A DNA stretch of 64,000 bases, from NCBI GenBank assembly GCA_030248065.1, contig JASAMV010008195.1:24298-88297 (forward strand). Reading direction: 5' to 3'. The notes beneath the pieces were generated by a model that saw only the letters and a list, made by a program, of their open reading frames with translations, was not told the origin of the DNA and did not search any database. Position 1 is the first letter of the stretch. Every line of letters begins with the position of its first letter. This DNA comes from Rhynchonema sp. JSB1_4. Taxonomy: Eukaryota; Nematoda; Chromadorea; Monhysterida; Xyalidae. The position numbers were made by a program, and so were the translations under genes. This document shows positions 12,018 to 23,300 of the stretch, one piece after another.

Positions 12018-15000
12018 CCGCTCACGATCAGAAAGTTGTGAAATGCTGTCGTAATTGCAGGCATTAGCGAAACACGACGCGCTGCTGGCCAAGGCACGAC
12101 AACAGATGGAAAAGGAACGGAATCGATTGCAAGAGAAACAACAGGAATTGATCAGAAAGTATCTGGGTGATGATGCCGCTGGTGCGCTGAACAATTGTAA
12201 TCGATTCAAGCGCATTATTTTGTTTTAATTTCTGTTTATTTCTAGAAGCGGCTTTGAAAAGACAACCAACCGCATCGAGCCAAGAACAATCTCTTGTCGC
12301 GAAACTACCAGCCGTTCCTGCCGAACTTCAGAAGGTATTAGTGCGGTATTGTTGGCTCTTATTTTCACAATTTTCTATATTTGAACAATTTTGTGGATCA
12401 AATATTGCAAATTATTTCTAGGAGCTGCACGCAGCAGTGCACGAAAAGGAGCGTGTAGTGCTGGCCGAAGCGATGGCCTACATGGGACTGGAGGCGGACG
12501 CCGTAATGCAATTCGATAATTCAAACTCCACGGCTACCACAGCAGCTCCGTCTACGGTCACTAAAACACCTGGAAAGGTGCATGCTTTTGACATTACACC
12601 AAACGTAGCGTCTAATATAATGTTCATTGTTTCAGAACACGTTGATGCAGAGTGTACAGTCAATCCTAGGCACTGGGAGCAATGAGAATTCGCCTGCTAA
12701 ATCGTCTGCTGTTGCTGCCGCGCCAAGCGGCTCAGAAAAAATCAGCGCTTGTTAGTTATGAGAATTGATTTCGTTTTTAATTTTTAACAGTATTGCTTGA
12801 AGTTCAAAAAAGTTGAAGTGGCAGCTTTTTGCAGCCACGTCGTTTGCTGGCAGCACTGATGATGCCACGAAAACAATTGCGTCGCTCACTGGTCTCAATC
12901 TCAATCTGCCACCCGGAATGACGGCCAGAAATTTGATCGAATCATTAACTGGTTGGTATTTTCATAAATAATACTGACAAACATGCAATAATACTATTAT
13001 ATTTGTTTGTTTGCTTTTTGGTAATTCCGGTTGACCTAAAAGTGCTTCAGGTCTGCAACTGAATCGATCCGGTCCCGTCCCGGCCACGTCGAGGCCTGCT
13101 ATTTCCCTTCCAACAACAGGTACAACAAGTGCTGTATCAACCATGTCCATCCCCGAGATTCACGTGTTGAATGTGAGCACAGTTGCTGGCACACAAACTA
13201 TCGGGTCACAGCCCACAACGTCCAGGGTTATTCCAATTGTGCCCAGAAGTTCTATCCTTGCTGCAACACCTGTAAGTCAGCCCCCACCTCTTCCACCCTC
13301 TGTATCCAAGCCGACAGCCTTGCCTGAACCCACACCGACTGATTGGAACTCAATGGTGGACAGCTTTTTGAAGAAGACTGGTGTCGTGGCACCGAATAAA
13401 GTAGGTTGTGTTTTGGAATTTTTGTTCTCACCAATTTTTGCTCGCTCCAAGCAAAAAATTCGACGAAACCATAACCAAGGGAAATCACTGCCCGAAATCC
13501 TAGTGTTTCAAGGAGACGACAAATGCTGCCGAGCATGACGAAGGCGAAGAGGGTGAGATTATTGACACACCACCGAAACGACAACCGAAGCGGACGGATC
13601 AAGTGGTGGGCAGCGTAGGAAAGAAGGTCCAGGCGCCAGTTGATGTTGTGCGAGACAGATCAAAGTCACCCGCTCCTAGAGACAAATCTGATCCGTTGGA
13701 AGCCAACTTATTGAGGGTGTTGAAAGAGGTACAATACTTTTCAGATATTTTCATTTTTATGCTTTGACTAGTTTTGCATCTAAATGTCGAGAATGTAATG
13801 GCGTGTATTTGGACTGCCAGTGAAACGCAAGCTTCTATCAAAAAAGAGCGAAAAGAACGTCACTGTTTTTGGTGCATTTTTTGCATTGTGTTGTTCTAAA
13901 TCGCCAAAGAAGTTCGCATTGTTTTGCGTTTTGCACATGTATTCTGTCGATCAACCATCTCAGGTGCGCCAAGAGATCGATCAGCCCCGTGAAACATCAG
14001 CCGCTGCCAGAGCAGACTGTGGCGATCGACGAATAGTTGTGCCACGTACATCACCCACAAACACCAACAGCGATCAACCATCGATATCGGATGTTGTGCA
14101 GCAAACACTCACAACGTTTGGAAGGTTGATGTTGGTGTCTTTGTAATGGAAACATGGCTCGAACTAACTAGTTGTTTTTTTTTGCATAGGCCCTTACCGG
14201 CGCCGGCGACTCGAGATCTCGAGTGTGTTGATATCGCAAGTGATGAAGACGAGGGTGAAATGCAACAGGCTGATGCGCAACCGGTGCAACAACGTGAGTG
14301 GTTTTGCCTTTATTTTGTTGTTTGGAAGTTTTTAATTGGTGTTAACGAGCAGTTTTGGCTTGGGGCAAATGAACCGCCCACAAAATCGGTGACAGAATGT
14401 TGGCAGTTGCTTTGTTCTGCGATTGAAGCGCTGTTGACAAAAGTCACCACTGTTCAATCCTCCGGTTTCTTTGCATTGTGTTAGAACGTAAACGTGGCAA
14501 TCTCCACATCGGCAGAACGTTTTTACAATATTTTGAGTTCGTGTGTTTTTCAAATGCTGCCAATCCAATTTCATTCTAGCCGTTCCACTGCCTGCTGAAA
14601 CATCACAAGACGATGACGATCTGGCTGATGTCGATGAGTTGGTGCGGCCGAGAGAGGACATGTTGCGAAAATTGCTCAAATTTGCACCCAGCGGTGCGTT
14701 TTATTTTATTTTTTGAAATGTATAGACGTACGTTATCATGCTTTACTATTGTCCTGCATGTTTGTTGCAGACACGTTCGTGAAAGACGGTCCTTGGGTGA
14801 CGGAACAAGTGAAGCTGATCTCTGATGCGCTGAACAGAATGCGAACGCGATTGAAACATCAGAAACAAATGAATGACCCTTGTGAGTTTCGTTGTATTTT
14901 TAGACAGTTGCTGCAATTGAAAGTTGTTAGTTTCACATTTTTTTCAAAATGCACCGCGTGCAAGGGGCCCCTAAATGTTGAAAATTTTAGGTGCAAGTTG

Positions 15001-18000
15001 ACCGATTTTTGGTGCAAGGTGACCAATTTACATGTAAAATGACAAAAATTCTAGGTGTAACTTGCACCTAAACCTCAAATTTTTAGGTGCAAATTAAATC
15101 TTTTAGGTGCGGATGGCACCAAATGGTGAAAACCATGGTTTAGTTGCATGACAATTGATGATTTTTTTGATGGTTTGCAGCCGCATCTGAAACTCAACAA
15201 GCGATGAAGAACACTGAGAAATCGATGAAAACTGCCGTGTATGAGGCGAAACTCGGGTAAGTGGGCAATTATGAGTTTGAACCTTGACGAATGACTTGGT
15301 GATTAGTTAGTGGGTTATTGAAAAGAGGTATTCCGAATAACAGAGTAACCAGAAATATTTCACCGAGATCGTCAAACGAAGTTACAGAAAAAAATGACAT
15401 TGTTCAACACAAAACAAACAGATGAAAGATCTAAAGGGCAGTTGTCACCCATGCCGAAGATTGATGTGAACGCATTCGTTCTCGTCGCTCTCACAGCTTC
15501 ATCGTCTTTTTAATTTCCAGCAAGAAACATCAATAGTCTACTAACCAATTGATCAAACATCAACTGTAAAGCATAACTGACTCCAGCTATCTGCGCGACC
15601 ATCCCGAAGTGCTCAAGATCTGTCGTCAACGTCAACTGCTGGATGCGGAGGAGAAACAACGTGCGGCCGAAGCACAGTCACAGCGATTGGCGTTGGCCGA
15701 GAAGAAGGCCAGGGAAATGCGGGAGGCTGAGATCAGGGAGAGGGAAAGACAGGCGAAGATGGCGGCGGGCAAGGAGATGCAGACCTTGAGACCCGTTAGT
15801 GATAAGGTGAGTTGGTGTTTTGGCGTTCGTTGTGTTTGTTTGAAAAAATACGGTCGGGTATCAAACCACCGGTGTCGCGAACGATGCCGTGTCCACTAAT
15901 GACTAATGAACGGGTAATGATAATGGTCTGCCGAGCAGCTGGTTAATGCTTAGTTGTGCCTGCAGTCCAATCAAAGCAGAGCTTGATTTCACAGGAACGG
16001 GCTGACCAGATGGATAGAGATAAGCTCGAGTCTTGGTTGCAATCTGAAATCGCTGCGTTGACGAAGGAGCAGGACGCGGATCCGAGCCGATTGGTTAGAT
16101 CGTGATTGTGAATATTACATTACTGTTGTTATTATTCCGTTTTCAACTTTTATTGTAAAATTGCCGAAATTTGCTTATTATAGTCTTTCCGTTTTATAAC
16201 AGTCCTGAGGCGGTATACAGAAAATGTTTCAACGCCTTGAAAGCAGCAGTCATCGTCGTGGATGATAACCAACAGGTTGACAACGTGGCTCAAAACATGC
16301 GTGTGACTTGATGGCTGCTGTTGCTATGAAACATCGGAGCTAGCATGTATTAGACTTCCCGGGAATTTTTTTTTTAAATATAGTACCCCAAACAATTTTT
16401 TTTATTTAAATATATAAAAAATAATTTTTTAAAAAAATTGTTTGCTGTATACTTTCTTTGGACCGAGAATAAAATGAAAGACTATACCACAACTACGAAC
16501 TTACTCACTCTTTCAATATATCGAAACATTTCTTGTATTCAGGTGCGAATCTCAGTGCTGCAGGAAGTGATCGAGCAGAAGAACAAAATGATGAACAAGA
16601 AACTCGAGCGACGTGGACGGAGCAGATCGCCAATTCGTAGAAGCTCGCCCGATCGAACCGTCGCCCGTCGTGTGCGACGATCGCCGTCCCGCGAATTGCC
16701 CTACAAACGTCGTCGATCTCGATCCCGAGAGCAGCCGTACAAACGGACGAGGTCGAGATCTCGATCCCCGGACCGATCCGCTACTCGAAATGTTTCCAGG
16801 CAGAAGAGTAACAGTCCGGATATTATTCCACTGCCAACACCTGCCCCAACTGTTGTGGTCAGCAGTGCTGGTACACCGATCAGAGGCAAATTGGGCTCGA
16901 ACTATGAGACTGAACCGAGTAAGGCACCTGAACCTGCGGCTGCGTCGATTGATACCGAACCTGCGGCACCGATGGTGCAAGAGAAATACAAGGAGCTGCT
17001 GGTGCAAGAACTATTGCGACGAAGACAGGAGCGGGAAAGACAGGAAAGGGAGGCACTGGAAGCACAACAGATGGAAGCCTTGGAGGCGAAACAACGTGAG
17101 CGAGAAGCTATGGAACAACAGCAATTGTTGTTGGTTTGTTGTGGCCATTTTTGAAGTTTTATATTTTTATGTTGCACTTCGCATAATTTGAATGCATAAA
17201 ATGTCGGAAAAGACGTTTCTAAATTTCCTTATAGTTGCAACAGCAAGCACAACGAGACCTCTTGACGTCAGCTGCCGGCGCCGTGACTCGGTTGGAGAGC
17301 AGCAGTCGACAGTCAGCAGTCGAGCAACATCAATCGCCAGTCAAGGCACCTGCACCGGATTTGACGGCGCTGTTGATTGCGAGGGAAATGGCAAAACGCA
17401 AACAGGCAAAGGCTGCTGGCGGCAATGTGCAACATGTGGAAATTGGTTGGATATTTTCCGTAAACAGACCAACTTCTTTGAGGCCATTTTCGCCTGGGTT
17501 GTTCACATTCATACCGACGAGACCTGACACGTCATCTATCGGTGAAAACGGGTCATGAACTGAAGTGAAGACACATTGAGTTTGATTTCATATCTCAATA
17601 TTAATCTGTGAATCGCTCTTATTCTGCGCTCGTGTACTCACATCTTGGCTCCCATTTTTTCAGGCGAGCAGCTGTCGAACCCAGTGCCTGGTCCATCAAG
17701 CGATGAAACGTCAGGCTGCCAGCCATGTTGTTCCCGTTGCGGCCGGACCGACCACGCCAGCAGTTCGTGTCCAGTGCACGAACCCAGATGTTACAAGTGC
17801 GGTGCACTGGGGCATGGTGCTGCTGCGTGCACACATTCCCGCAAATGTTATGCTTGTGGCGAAATTGGGCATATCGCCGATACATGCACACAACAGGGCA
17901 GTCAATGGACGGATTTGGATGGTTAGTTAAATTATGTTATGATCTCAATGGGCTGCATCGACATTGACGTGCGTCCAACAGATAGTCAACAACCTTTGCG

Positions 18001-18933
18001 CTGATCAAAATTGGTGACATCAGTAATTTTTGAAACATCTTTCATTCAAAAAAGTCACGTGGACAAAGCAGATCCGTTCCGGTCACTAAGTTACAGGCGG
18101 TCATGGTGTTTAGCTCATGATGTGTCTCGGGCTATACGCAAATGAACTGATCTGCTAAATGTTCTCAGCTAATTCTTTGCAGCCGAAGTCAACAACCCAG
18201 TGTGGCCTCGACCAGACGGAGCTGACGATAATTTCAACATGCCGATATATTTCGGGCCACAAGGCGATCTCAGACCCGAACAGGTATTTGAGACATTGTT
18301 CTTTCGACTTTTTCAATTATTTTCTTAAAAATAACAACGTTTGTGTTCAGTGCCGTTTGCTGAACGGCCCCGCGCCGGCATCGTTGTTGCAAGAACAGAT
18401 AAAAACGGAGGAAGACATGATCAATGAACTGCCATCGTTGAATCCGTCCACGCGAATGGTGCGTGTTTTTATTTGTCGTCAATGTTCGTAAATTCGGAGG
18501 TAAAACAAGCACTAGTCCTGTGATTTCCTTGCAGGATCAGCCAGGTCCATCGACTTCAACCGATGATGACAACATGGTGATCGTATCGTCGGATTCGGAA
18601 CCCGAGCCGCAACCAGAACCCGAACAACGGCCACGGAAAATGACACGAAAAGAAGCAAGAAAACTGCAGAAAGAACGATGGAAAGAAAGAACACAAGAAG
18701 CTGTGGTCAGCAATCTGGGGTCCGGTTCTTCCTTGCTGGATCCAGAAGCTGGAGGTCCAAAGCCACCTGGGTTCGAGAAAATGTCACACAACGAAATAGC
18801 AAAGGCTATCAGATACCAAACGCTGTCGCAAAGGCAGCTGAGCCACGTCAAACAATTCTATGCGAAACAGAAAAGGAAACGACGGAAAAAATCTAAAATC
18901 CAGCCGGCTGCTTACACTGTTAGCAAGAAATGA
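3092..18933 (+). CDS. Giant modular zinc-finger / RS / CCHC-knuckle protein (about 40 exons, 5' end not found)
   Basis: Exons join in phase: 3092-3373, 3442-3597, 4314-4420, 4492-4605, 4684-4777, 7522-7724, 7780-7863, 7930-8224, 8374-8490, 8571-8662, 8736-8843, 8930-9004, 9819-9943, 10218-10378, 10464-10613, 10673-10761, 10842-10961, 11027-11492, 11568-11740, 11804-11908, 12061-12181, 12246-12334, 12422-12577, 12636-12750, 12835-12951, 13051-13400, 13513-13728, 13964-14124, 14190-14293, 14580-14693, 14771-14881, 15181-15256, 15587-15806, 15995-16093, 16543-17133, 17235-17541, 17664-17921, 18183-18283, 18351-18458, 18535-18933. This gives about 2,300 residues. In order they hold three zinc-finger modules (about 60-560), a Pro/Gly/Met-rich stretch, Gln/Glu/Lys-rich coiled coils, an RS segment (RSRSPIRR, about 1,740-1,790), three CCHC knuckles (CYKCGALGHGAAAC, CYACGEIGHIADTC) and a Lys/Arg tail ending SKK. 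I infer a nuclear RNA-binding role. I do not recognise the family. The first exon is entered in phase 1, so the start lies upstream. Two genes joined near 9,004-9,819 is the alternative. Confidence 0.75.
3271..4566 (+). other. Zinc-finger module 1 (C2H2, RPG junction, U1-like finger, C2H2)
   Basis: The first finger reads KCPTC...H-KRK-H and is followed by LPDALRPG at an exon end in phase 1. The next exon starts with D. The U1-like finger ECRACKVLFK...AHQQTVSH spans the intron at 3,598-4,313. Then comes TQW and a third finger HCV|GCGAKYSTVADLQKH, split by an intron after the first half of the cysteine pair. The second histidine of this last finger is not evident, so it may be degenerate. Confidence 0.7.
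3936..4282. mobile_element. hAT-like MITE (GGCGGATCCAG ends) in an intron
   Basis: Ends are CAAGGGCGGATCCAG and CTGGATCCGCCACTG. Flanking 8-mers CCCCTTCC (3,928-3,935) and CCCCTCCC (4,283-4,290) match at 7 of 8 bases. It lies wholly inside the intron that splits the U1-like finger of module 1. Confidence 0.65.
4786..5202. repeat. 5' long terminal repeat
   Basis: Begins TATGTGGCACTC and ends ACGCTGCACA. It matches the 3' copy at every position but one. Confidence 0.85.
5689..6018 (+). CDS. Small open frame inside the LTR element (unknown)
   Basis: A 109-codon frame between the two LTRs starts with an Arg/Gly-rich, basic segment (MSGRYYSHRN, RGGGDRSGGQRPLRGRS) and ends with a hydrophobic stretch. 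It could be a remnant of a gag-like nucleic-acid-binding protein or chance. No retroviral or retrotransposon domain is recognisable and its translation is unproven. Confidence 0.25.
   Translation: MSGRYYSHRNTRQPFHRKRGGGDRSGGQRPLRGRSHYPMPFERRTTTPSVHLAVKAIGDSVIGQIANGLTHRKPADLGLFGVLFLVLQANFACRLVLLGVLIVVEFTNH
6078..6494. repeat. 3' long terminal repeat
   Basis: Same ends as the 5' copy, at an offset of exactly 1,292 bases. The single difference is at 6,160. AGCTG follows directly as the target duplication. Confidence 0.85.
6500..7521. other. Rest of the large intron, no gene seen
   Basis: Intron sequence between the LTR element and the acceptor CGCTATTGCAG at 7,511-7,521. It has several short frames without family resemblance. 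The block at 6,890-7,130 has the AT-rich, GCGCTCCGCGC-containing look of the MITEs elsewhere, but its ends were not found. Confidence 0.4.
8374..9004 (+). other. Zinc-finger module 3
   Basis: Finger SCTLC...RHLRRLEH is followed by IPLEIRPG at an exon end in phase 1. The next exon starts with D and ends at CRCCADV. The next begins ELSNALDMMNHQMTAEH, completing the U1-like finger. The last finger, YYCV|KCDVV...THCASAAH, is again split between its two cysteines by a phase-0 intron. The preceding exon 7,930-8,224 is a Ser/Thr/Asn-rich linker. Confidence 0.75.
9192..9516. mobile_element. Harbinger-type MITE with TTA target duplication
   Basis: Ends are GGGCTCCCTTAGTC and GACTAAGGGAGCCC, flanked by TTA (9,189-9,191 and 9,517-9,519). 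Extended arms carry CATTTTCCA / TGGAAAATG repeats, and an inner pair containing GACTAAGCGC / GCGCTTAGTC gives a second fold. It lies inside the intron 9,005-9,818 of the zinc-finger gene. Confidence 0.75.
9572..9763 (+). mobile_element. Short non-autonomous Helitron
   Basis: It starts TCTATACTACTAAAAGAGG after an A and ends CTAG before a T (CTAGT at 9,760-9,764), the A/T insertion and 5'-TC / CTRR-3' rule of Helitrons. No target duplication is present. A related copy in opposite orientation lies at 56,266-56,438. Both share CGGAAGG-type, GACGGGTC and CACGGGTAGCTTTGGG blocks. Confidence 0.75.
10024..10144. mobile_element. Small palindromic MITE in an intron
   Basis: Arms CTGTATTTAGTGATAGA and TCTATCACTAAATACAG are exact inverse copies, with further pairing inside (GCGCACTAA / TTAGTGCTC). 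It is 121 bp in total, with no clear target duplication. Confidence 0.55.
11982..12015. repeat. Run of 34 A in an intron
   Basis: An uninterrupted A tract follows a purine-rich stretch inside intron 11,909-12,060. No retroposed sequence precedes it, so it reads as simple sequence. Its length is prone to assembly error. Confidence 0.6.
16181..16484. mobile_element. TA-flanked MITE, copy 1
   Basis: Ends TAGTCTTTC and GAAAGACTA are flanked by TA. The inner sequence (GGTATACAG, CAACGCCTTGAAAGCAGCAG, ATCGTCGTGGA) recurs inverted at 19,039-19,221. An extra AT-rich stretch at 16,360-16,440 is absent from that copy. It occupies most of intron 16,094-16,542. Confidence 0.6.
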
Positions 18934-19038
18934 TACAATGAAATGTTTTTTATACTTTTCCTTTCTGTGAGTTTCTTTTTATATTTTTTCATGAAATCAT
19001 GCGTAAGGTAAAACTTAATTGTTTTTGTACGCTATGTA

Positions 19039-19221
19039 TAGTCTTTCATTTTTATTCTCGGTCCAAATAAAGTATACAGCAAATGTTTCATCGCAACAGC
19101 AGCCATCAAGTAACACGCATGTCGACCTCTTTGTCATCGTCCACGACGATGACTGCTGCTTTCAAGGCGTTGAAACATGTTCTGTATACCGCCTCTGGAC
19201 TGTTATAAAACGGAAAGACTA
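19039..19221. mobile_element. TA-flanked MITE, copy 2 (inverted relative to copy 1)
   Basis: It begins TAGTCTTTCATTTTTATTC and ends GAAAGACTA. It shares with 16,181-16,484 the blocks ATTCTCGGTCCAAA, TGACTGCTGCTTTCAAGGCG and CTGTATACCGCCT in reverse order. It lies between the convergent 3' ends of the zinc-finger gene and the Ly6 gene and carries AATAAA at about 19,066, which might serve the former as a poly(A) signal. Confidence 0.55.
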
Positions 19222-19354
19222 TTATATATGTGGATCATATTTCCTGAAACATTCGTTTCTCGTGCTACTTTCTGACCGTATAGTTTTTCAAATATGAATT
19301 TGAATTTATACGGCTCAACACACAAGTTTTTATCACGAATAAAATTTATATCTT

Positions 19355-20365
19355 TCAATATGTCATGAAAAGTATCAGAAGCGTGGCAATGAGGCTTGTA
19401 ACTTGCGAGTAGCTGAGCACCAAGTTACCAGAGCTAGATTGAGGTGTTTTCGACGGAGCATCCCCAACCATAGAGTCCCTGTCTAAGTTGGTTGTACGTC
19501 CGTCAAGTGCCGGAGTAATGCGCGTTGTAACGTCATTATCCCACGACGATTCAGTTGTGTGCTCATTGTTCCTCGTTTCCATAAGTGTCGCTACGATTTT
19601 CGGTGTCCGATTGAACTTGTGTTCAGTGTAAGTGCGCGCTGTCGTTGGTTCCCGCCTTGTTGAGTCAGGGTAATCGTAACTGTCACCGTGACGATGCGAA
19701 TTGCACAGGTCGGTCTGACAGCAGCATACAGTCAGGTTGCCGACCAGGGGCTGCAAATTGAGTGTTGTTCGGATGAGTTCCTTTGTGCTACAGGGCATGG
19801 GTGTACTCCACCGATGGGCATGATAACAAGTTTCCTTGGGCATGATAACAAGATGACGGTGTCCATTACGCTTGCACTTCGGAAAGTTGGATTTGAAATT
19901 GCAACATCAACCTGAAACTCAGTGATCCTTCGACATGCCTCACCCATATCGTTGCATATTCTGTTCGCAGTGGCTGAATGGCCGCATTTTTGCAGTGTGC
20001 CACGGAATTGCGATGGCGGGACACCTGGAATGCATGAAAAAGAATAAGTGGAATTCAAGTTCTCGTTTTTTGATAATGGTAGCTTGCACTCGAAGGGAAA
20101 ACTTGTGAAGTTTGAATTCCCAACTTCCCCACCTCACCCCATTCTTACCATGATCCATGTACATCAGTCCATCCCCACTTGTCCAAATGCACCATTTCTG
20201 AGCATCGCACTCCTGCACCTGACCTGGCACTTTTTGCCATTGATCTCCGATCATCAGCTCCACATTTTGTTCGTCCACACAACGCAACCGGCCAGTCACC
20301 GATGAGACCACGTGCAGCAGAACCACAAGTCCGTAATGGGGAAATATAGACCCAACTGACTTCAT
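19355..20365 (-). CDS. Ly6/uPAR-type GPI-anchored surface protein
   Basis: Exon 1 (20,365-20,149) has a signal peptide (hydrophobic YGLVVLLHVVSSVTG) and then RLRCVDEQ and further cysteines. Its donor is ATG|GTAAGAATGG. Exon 2 starts at 20,024 after CATTCCAG. Cysteines continue through KCGHSATANRIC and EACRR to TVCCCQTDLCNS, the closing CC-x-CN signature of the three-finger Ly6 fold. A Ser/Thr-rich stretch and a hydrophobic end (SLIATLLILFMTY) suggest a GPI anchor. The frame changes between EACRR and ETCYHAH, near 19,800-19,910. Either a 35-base intron (GTTGAT...CGAAG or GTAATGG...CCCAAG) or a sequence indel is needed. The role is unknown; the family acts in signalling and receptor modulation at the cell surface. 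Confidence 0.65.
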
Positions 20366-23300
20366 CTTAGAATTGTAGTTTTCGGTCGAATTATTTGTAT
20401 CTCATCCTTGTGATGCCAGATAAAATCGGATTTTTAGTTCTGCAACGATATTCAACACAAATATTGGGTAAAGTGAGTTTTATAGCCAATCGTAAATTTA
20501 TGCGCTTGCGGCTAATGAATGATGGGGATCAAAATTGAGACAGATTGCTGTCACATGAACAGAGCGGGAAATAGGGTCGAAATCATAACAAAGACGTATA
20601 AAAGTGAGAAATTTTACGCGAGATTTTCCAAGGTTAAGATTTTCCATACGATTGTGGTGGCATAATGCGCGTGTGGCATGTTATGTAGTTTAATGGACTT
20701 TGTCTGACAAGAAGGATTGCCTGTGTCAGATATACCCAAAACCAAACAGTATACATGTAAATGTTGTGGTCAGTCAGTCAGTCATCGGGAAAACTACGCC
20801 ATCTTGTTGTATTTTGGAGCAATAGCTATGCCATCATACAGCACTTACATTGATGTAACGCGTTTAGTGCGCTTGGCATCTAAATTACGTCGAAACTTCA
20901 GGCAGGACCGATTGCGGGTGCTGCAAATACCAAGATGTAACATGACGGCCTATAGAGGTTTTGACGGGCATCAAATTAATCAAATATGACTCGATAATCA
21001 CATATAGTTCTATATGCATAGTCAGTACAAAGTTAAAAACATGCCGGTTTCTCATGGACGTCTTTATTTATTTTTATTCGATTTTACAGTTATTTTAGGC
21101 GGTATTGATCTGGAAGTGCACTAAAACAGTGGACGCGCGCATGATTCTTGCGGCAAGTGCGAATAAAGTATGAAAATAGTCGCTCATATATAAAAGTAGG
21201 GGAGTCGTTTATTTGCATCGCACACAAATTGGTTGGTCAGAATAAAAAACAATTGCGTTTTTTGTTCTATTCAATACGTTGTAAGTCTGTCAACGCGGTG
21301 CAATTTTTGTCATAAACAAAATTAGGCCCACTGGCGCTAAATTGAATCCAGCATAAAAACACTACTGGCTGAACATGAATAGATTTGGGTGGTTTGTTCA
21401 TGAACTCATTGTCCTCTACGTTCGTGGAAGAACGAAACATGGAAACATTTTCTGCAGCCCTGATAAAAATAAAAAGGAGTTCGTTGTATTTCTGCAGAAA
21501 ACAAGATGGACTGTTCAATGAGCTGAATACACGTAAATTCAATTTTTATGACTCAAATCAGAAGCCATCTACTCTTTATTGGTTACGGTGCGGAGCCTGG
21601 GTTGCACTTTTAGCGATAAAATAAATCCACTTGATATCGAATTAGAACGCTACACGCACTTAACGTAACAACAAATGAGCGACAGTAACAGTAGGTAACA
21701 TGCATCAAATTTAGTGATGCAAAAACTTACAGAAGAGGCTTCGGTGCGTCATGCAAAACGTGTAAACTTGGCGTGTCAGTTTTTGTAATGAACATGCGTG
21801 TAACGATGATGGAAGATGCGAGACACGCTGCTGTTGTTGTGCACTGGGGCGCGCATGCACGTTCGTCAAGTTCAAATAAACCACCGAAAGTTTGACATGG
21901 CAGCATGGCAGGATTGAAATGGTACAAAATGAACAGACTGCATCTGTCAACAGTACAGAGAGTGGTTATTTATGCAACACGGCAAGTTTTTGTCCTGTAC
22001 AAGTCCGATTGATCAGGCGATGAAGCCGAAGCACAAGCCAGAGCAACAAATCATTTATGTATCCTTGAGGGCCGAATGAAATTTCATGCTGTTTGGTGTG
22101 CGCAACGTAAATTCGAAAGATTGCGGCCCGAGATGAGATCTCAGATGCGTCTTGTCAGATTAAAAGAGGCAGAGCACAGACGAACAGCCGCTTGCTGTTG
22201 TTTTTACGTTTTTACACTCCGGTCTTTCTTATTTTGGCGTATTTTCTTGTATAATGCGAATTTTGCCGCTATAATGCATGCGCATGAATCACTGTCAGGT
22301 AAAAGATGGATGCACACACCGACCAGATCGACGTGGGACAAAAATTAGGAACATACAGTTGGGCCTTTTTTTCACTGACTCAGGTCACAAGCAGTGGAGT
22401 ATTTGTGTCATCTGTTTTTAAATCTCAAAAGTCTCAGAACAAAAGTATGCAGCCAACGCAAGTGAATAATGTGTGATTGATGTTATGCGTGTGTTGTGTG
22501 CGGTCGTATTTCATGGCAAATTTGAAAAATCAAGCATCATCCGTCTTTGATATCATGCGCACCTTGGCTTGGCCACTTGGGACCACATGGTGAGGTTATG
22601 CTGGGAATCTAACGTAGATACCCTGTCTTTCCAAGGAATCGGTGAGTTTATGTGCATCACCTGTTGCCGAATATTTCTGATCTGAGTTGATCAATAAGAT
22701 TTGAAAATAATTTATCATAAAAACAAGCCACGTGGGCCGTCAATAGTGGTGGCGATCGGATCTAGTCCATTACTCATTGGTCGTTGAAAAGACCGTTACC
22801 TTGATCAAGGTCAGCACTTTATATGGAATCAGGCCGTAAATCTTTGCAAGATGCGAGGTTGGCAACAGCGCAAACTTTTGAAGTTATAGTCAACTTGTCA
22901 CATGCACTTCTTTATCATCATCAATCGCCAAAGCGTGAGGCCAAGCCTCTCGAAAAACTTGTGTGGTCTGACCTGTCATAAATCCATATTTGGTGCTTCT
23001 GTGTGAAAGTTCACGATGCAACAAATCTGAAGCCTGAAGTCATGTGAGTAGTTTAACACTCAAGTGGGTACTGCTGTATGTCTTCAGGATCATAATTTAT
23101 TTTTGCAGTAAGCATGCAGTTTTACACACCACAGGGGTAGGGGATGTATCGTGAAACAATAGCGTAACAGACAACCGCATGTTGTTCGATTATATTTAAC
23201 ATCATGAAATCGCGACTACTTTTCCAAACCATGGCTGATCCACTTACCGCATGCGTTTGGTTTGGATTTAACACTGGCCTGGGCACTTGAATCTTAGGCT

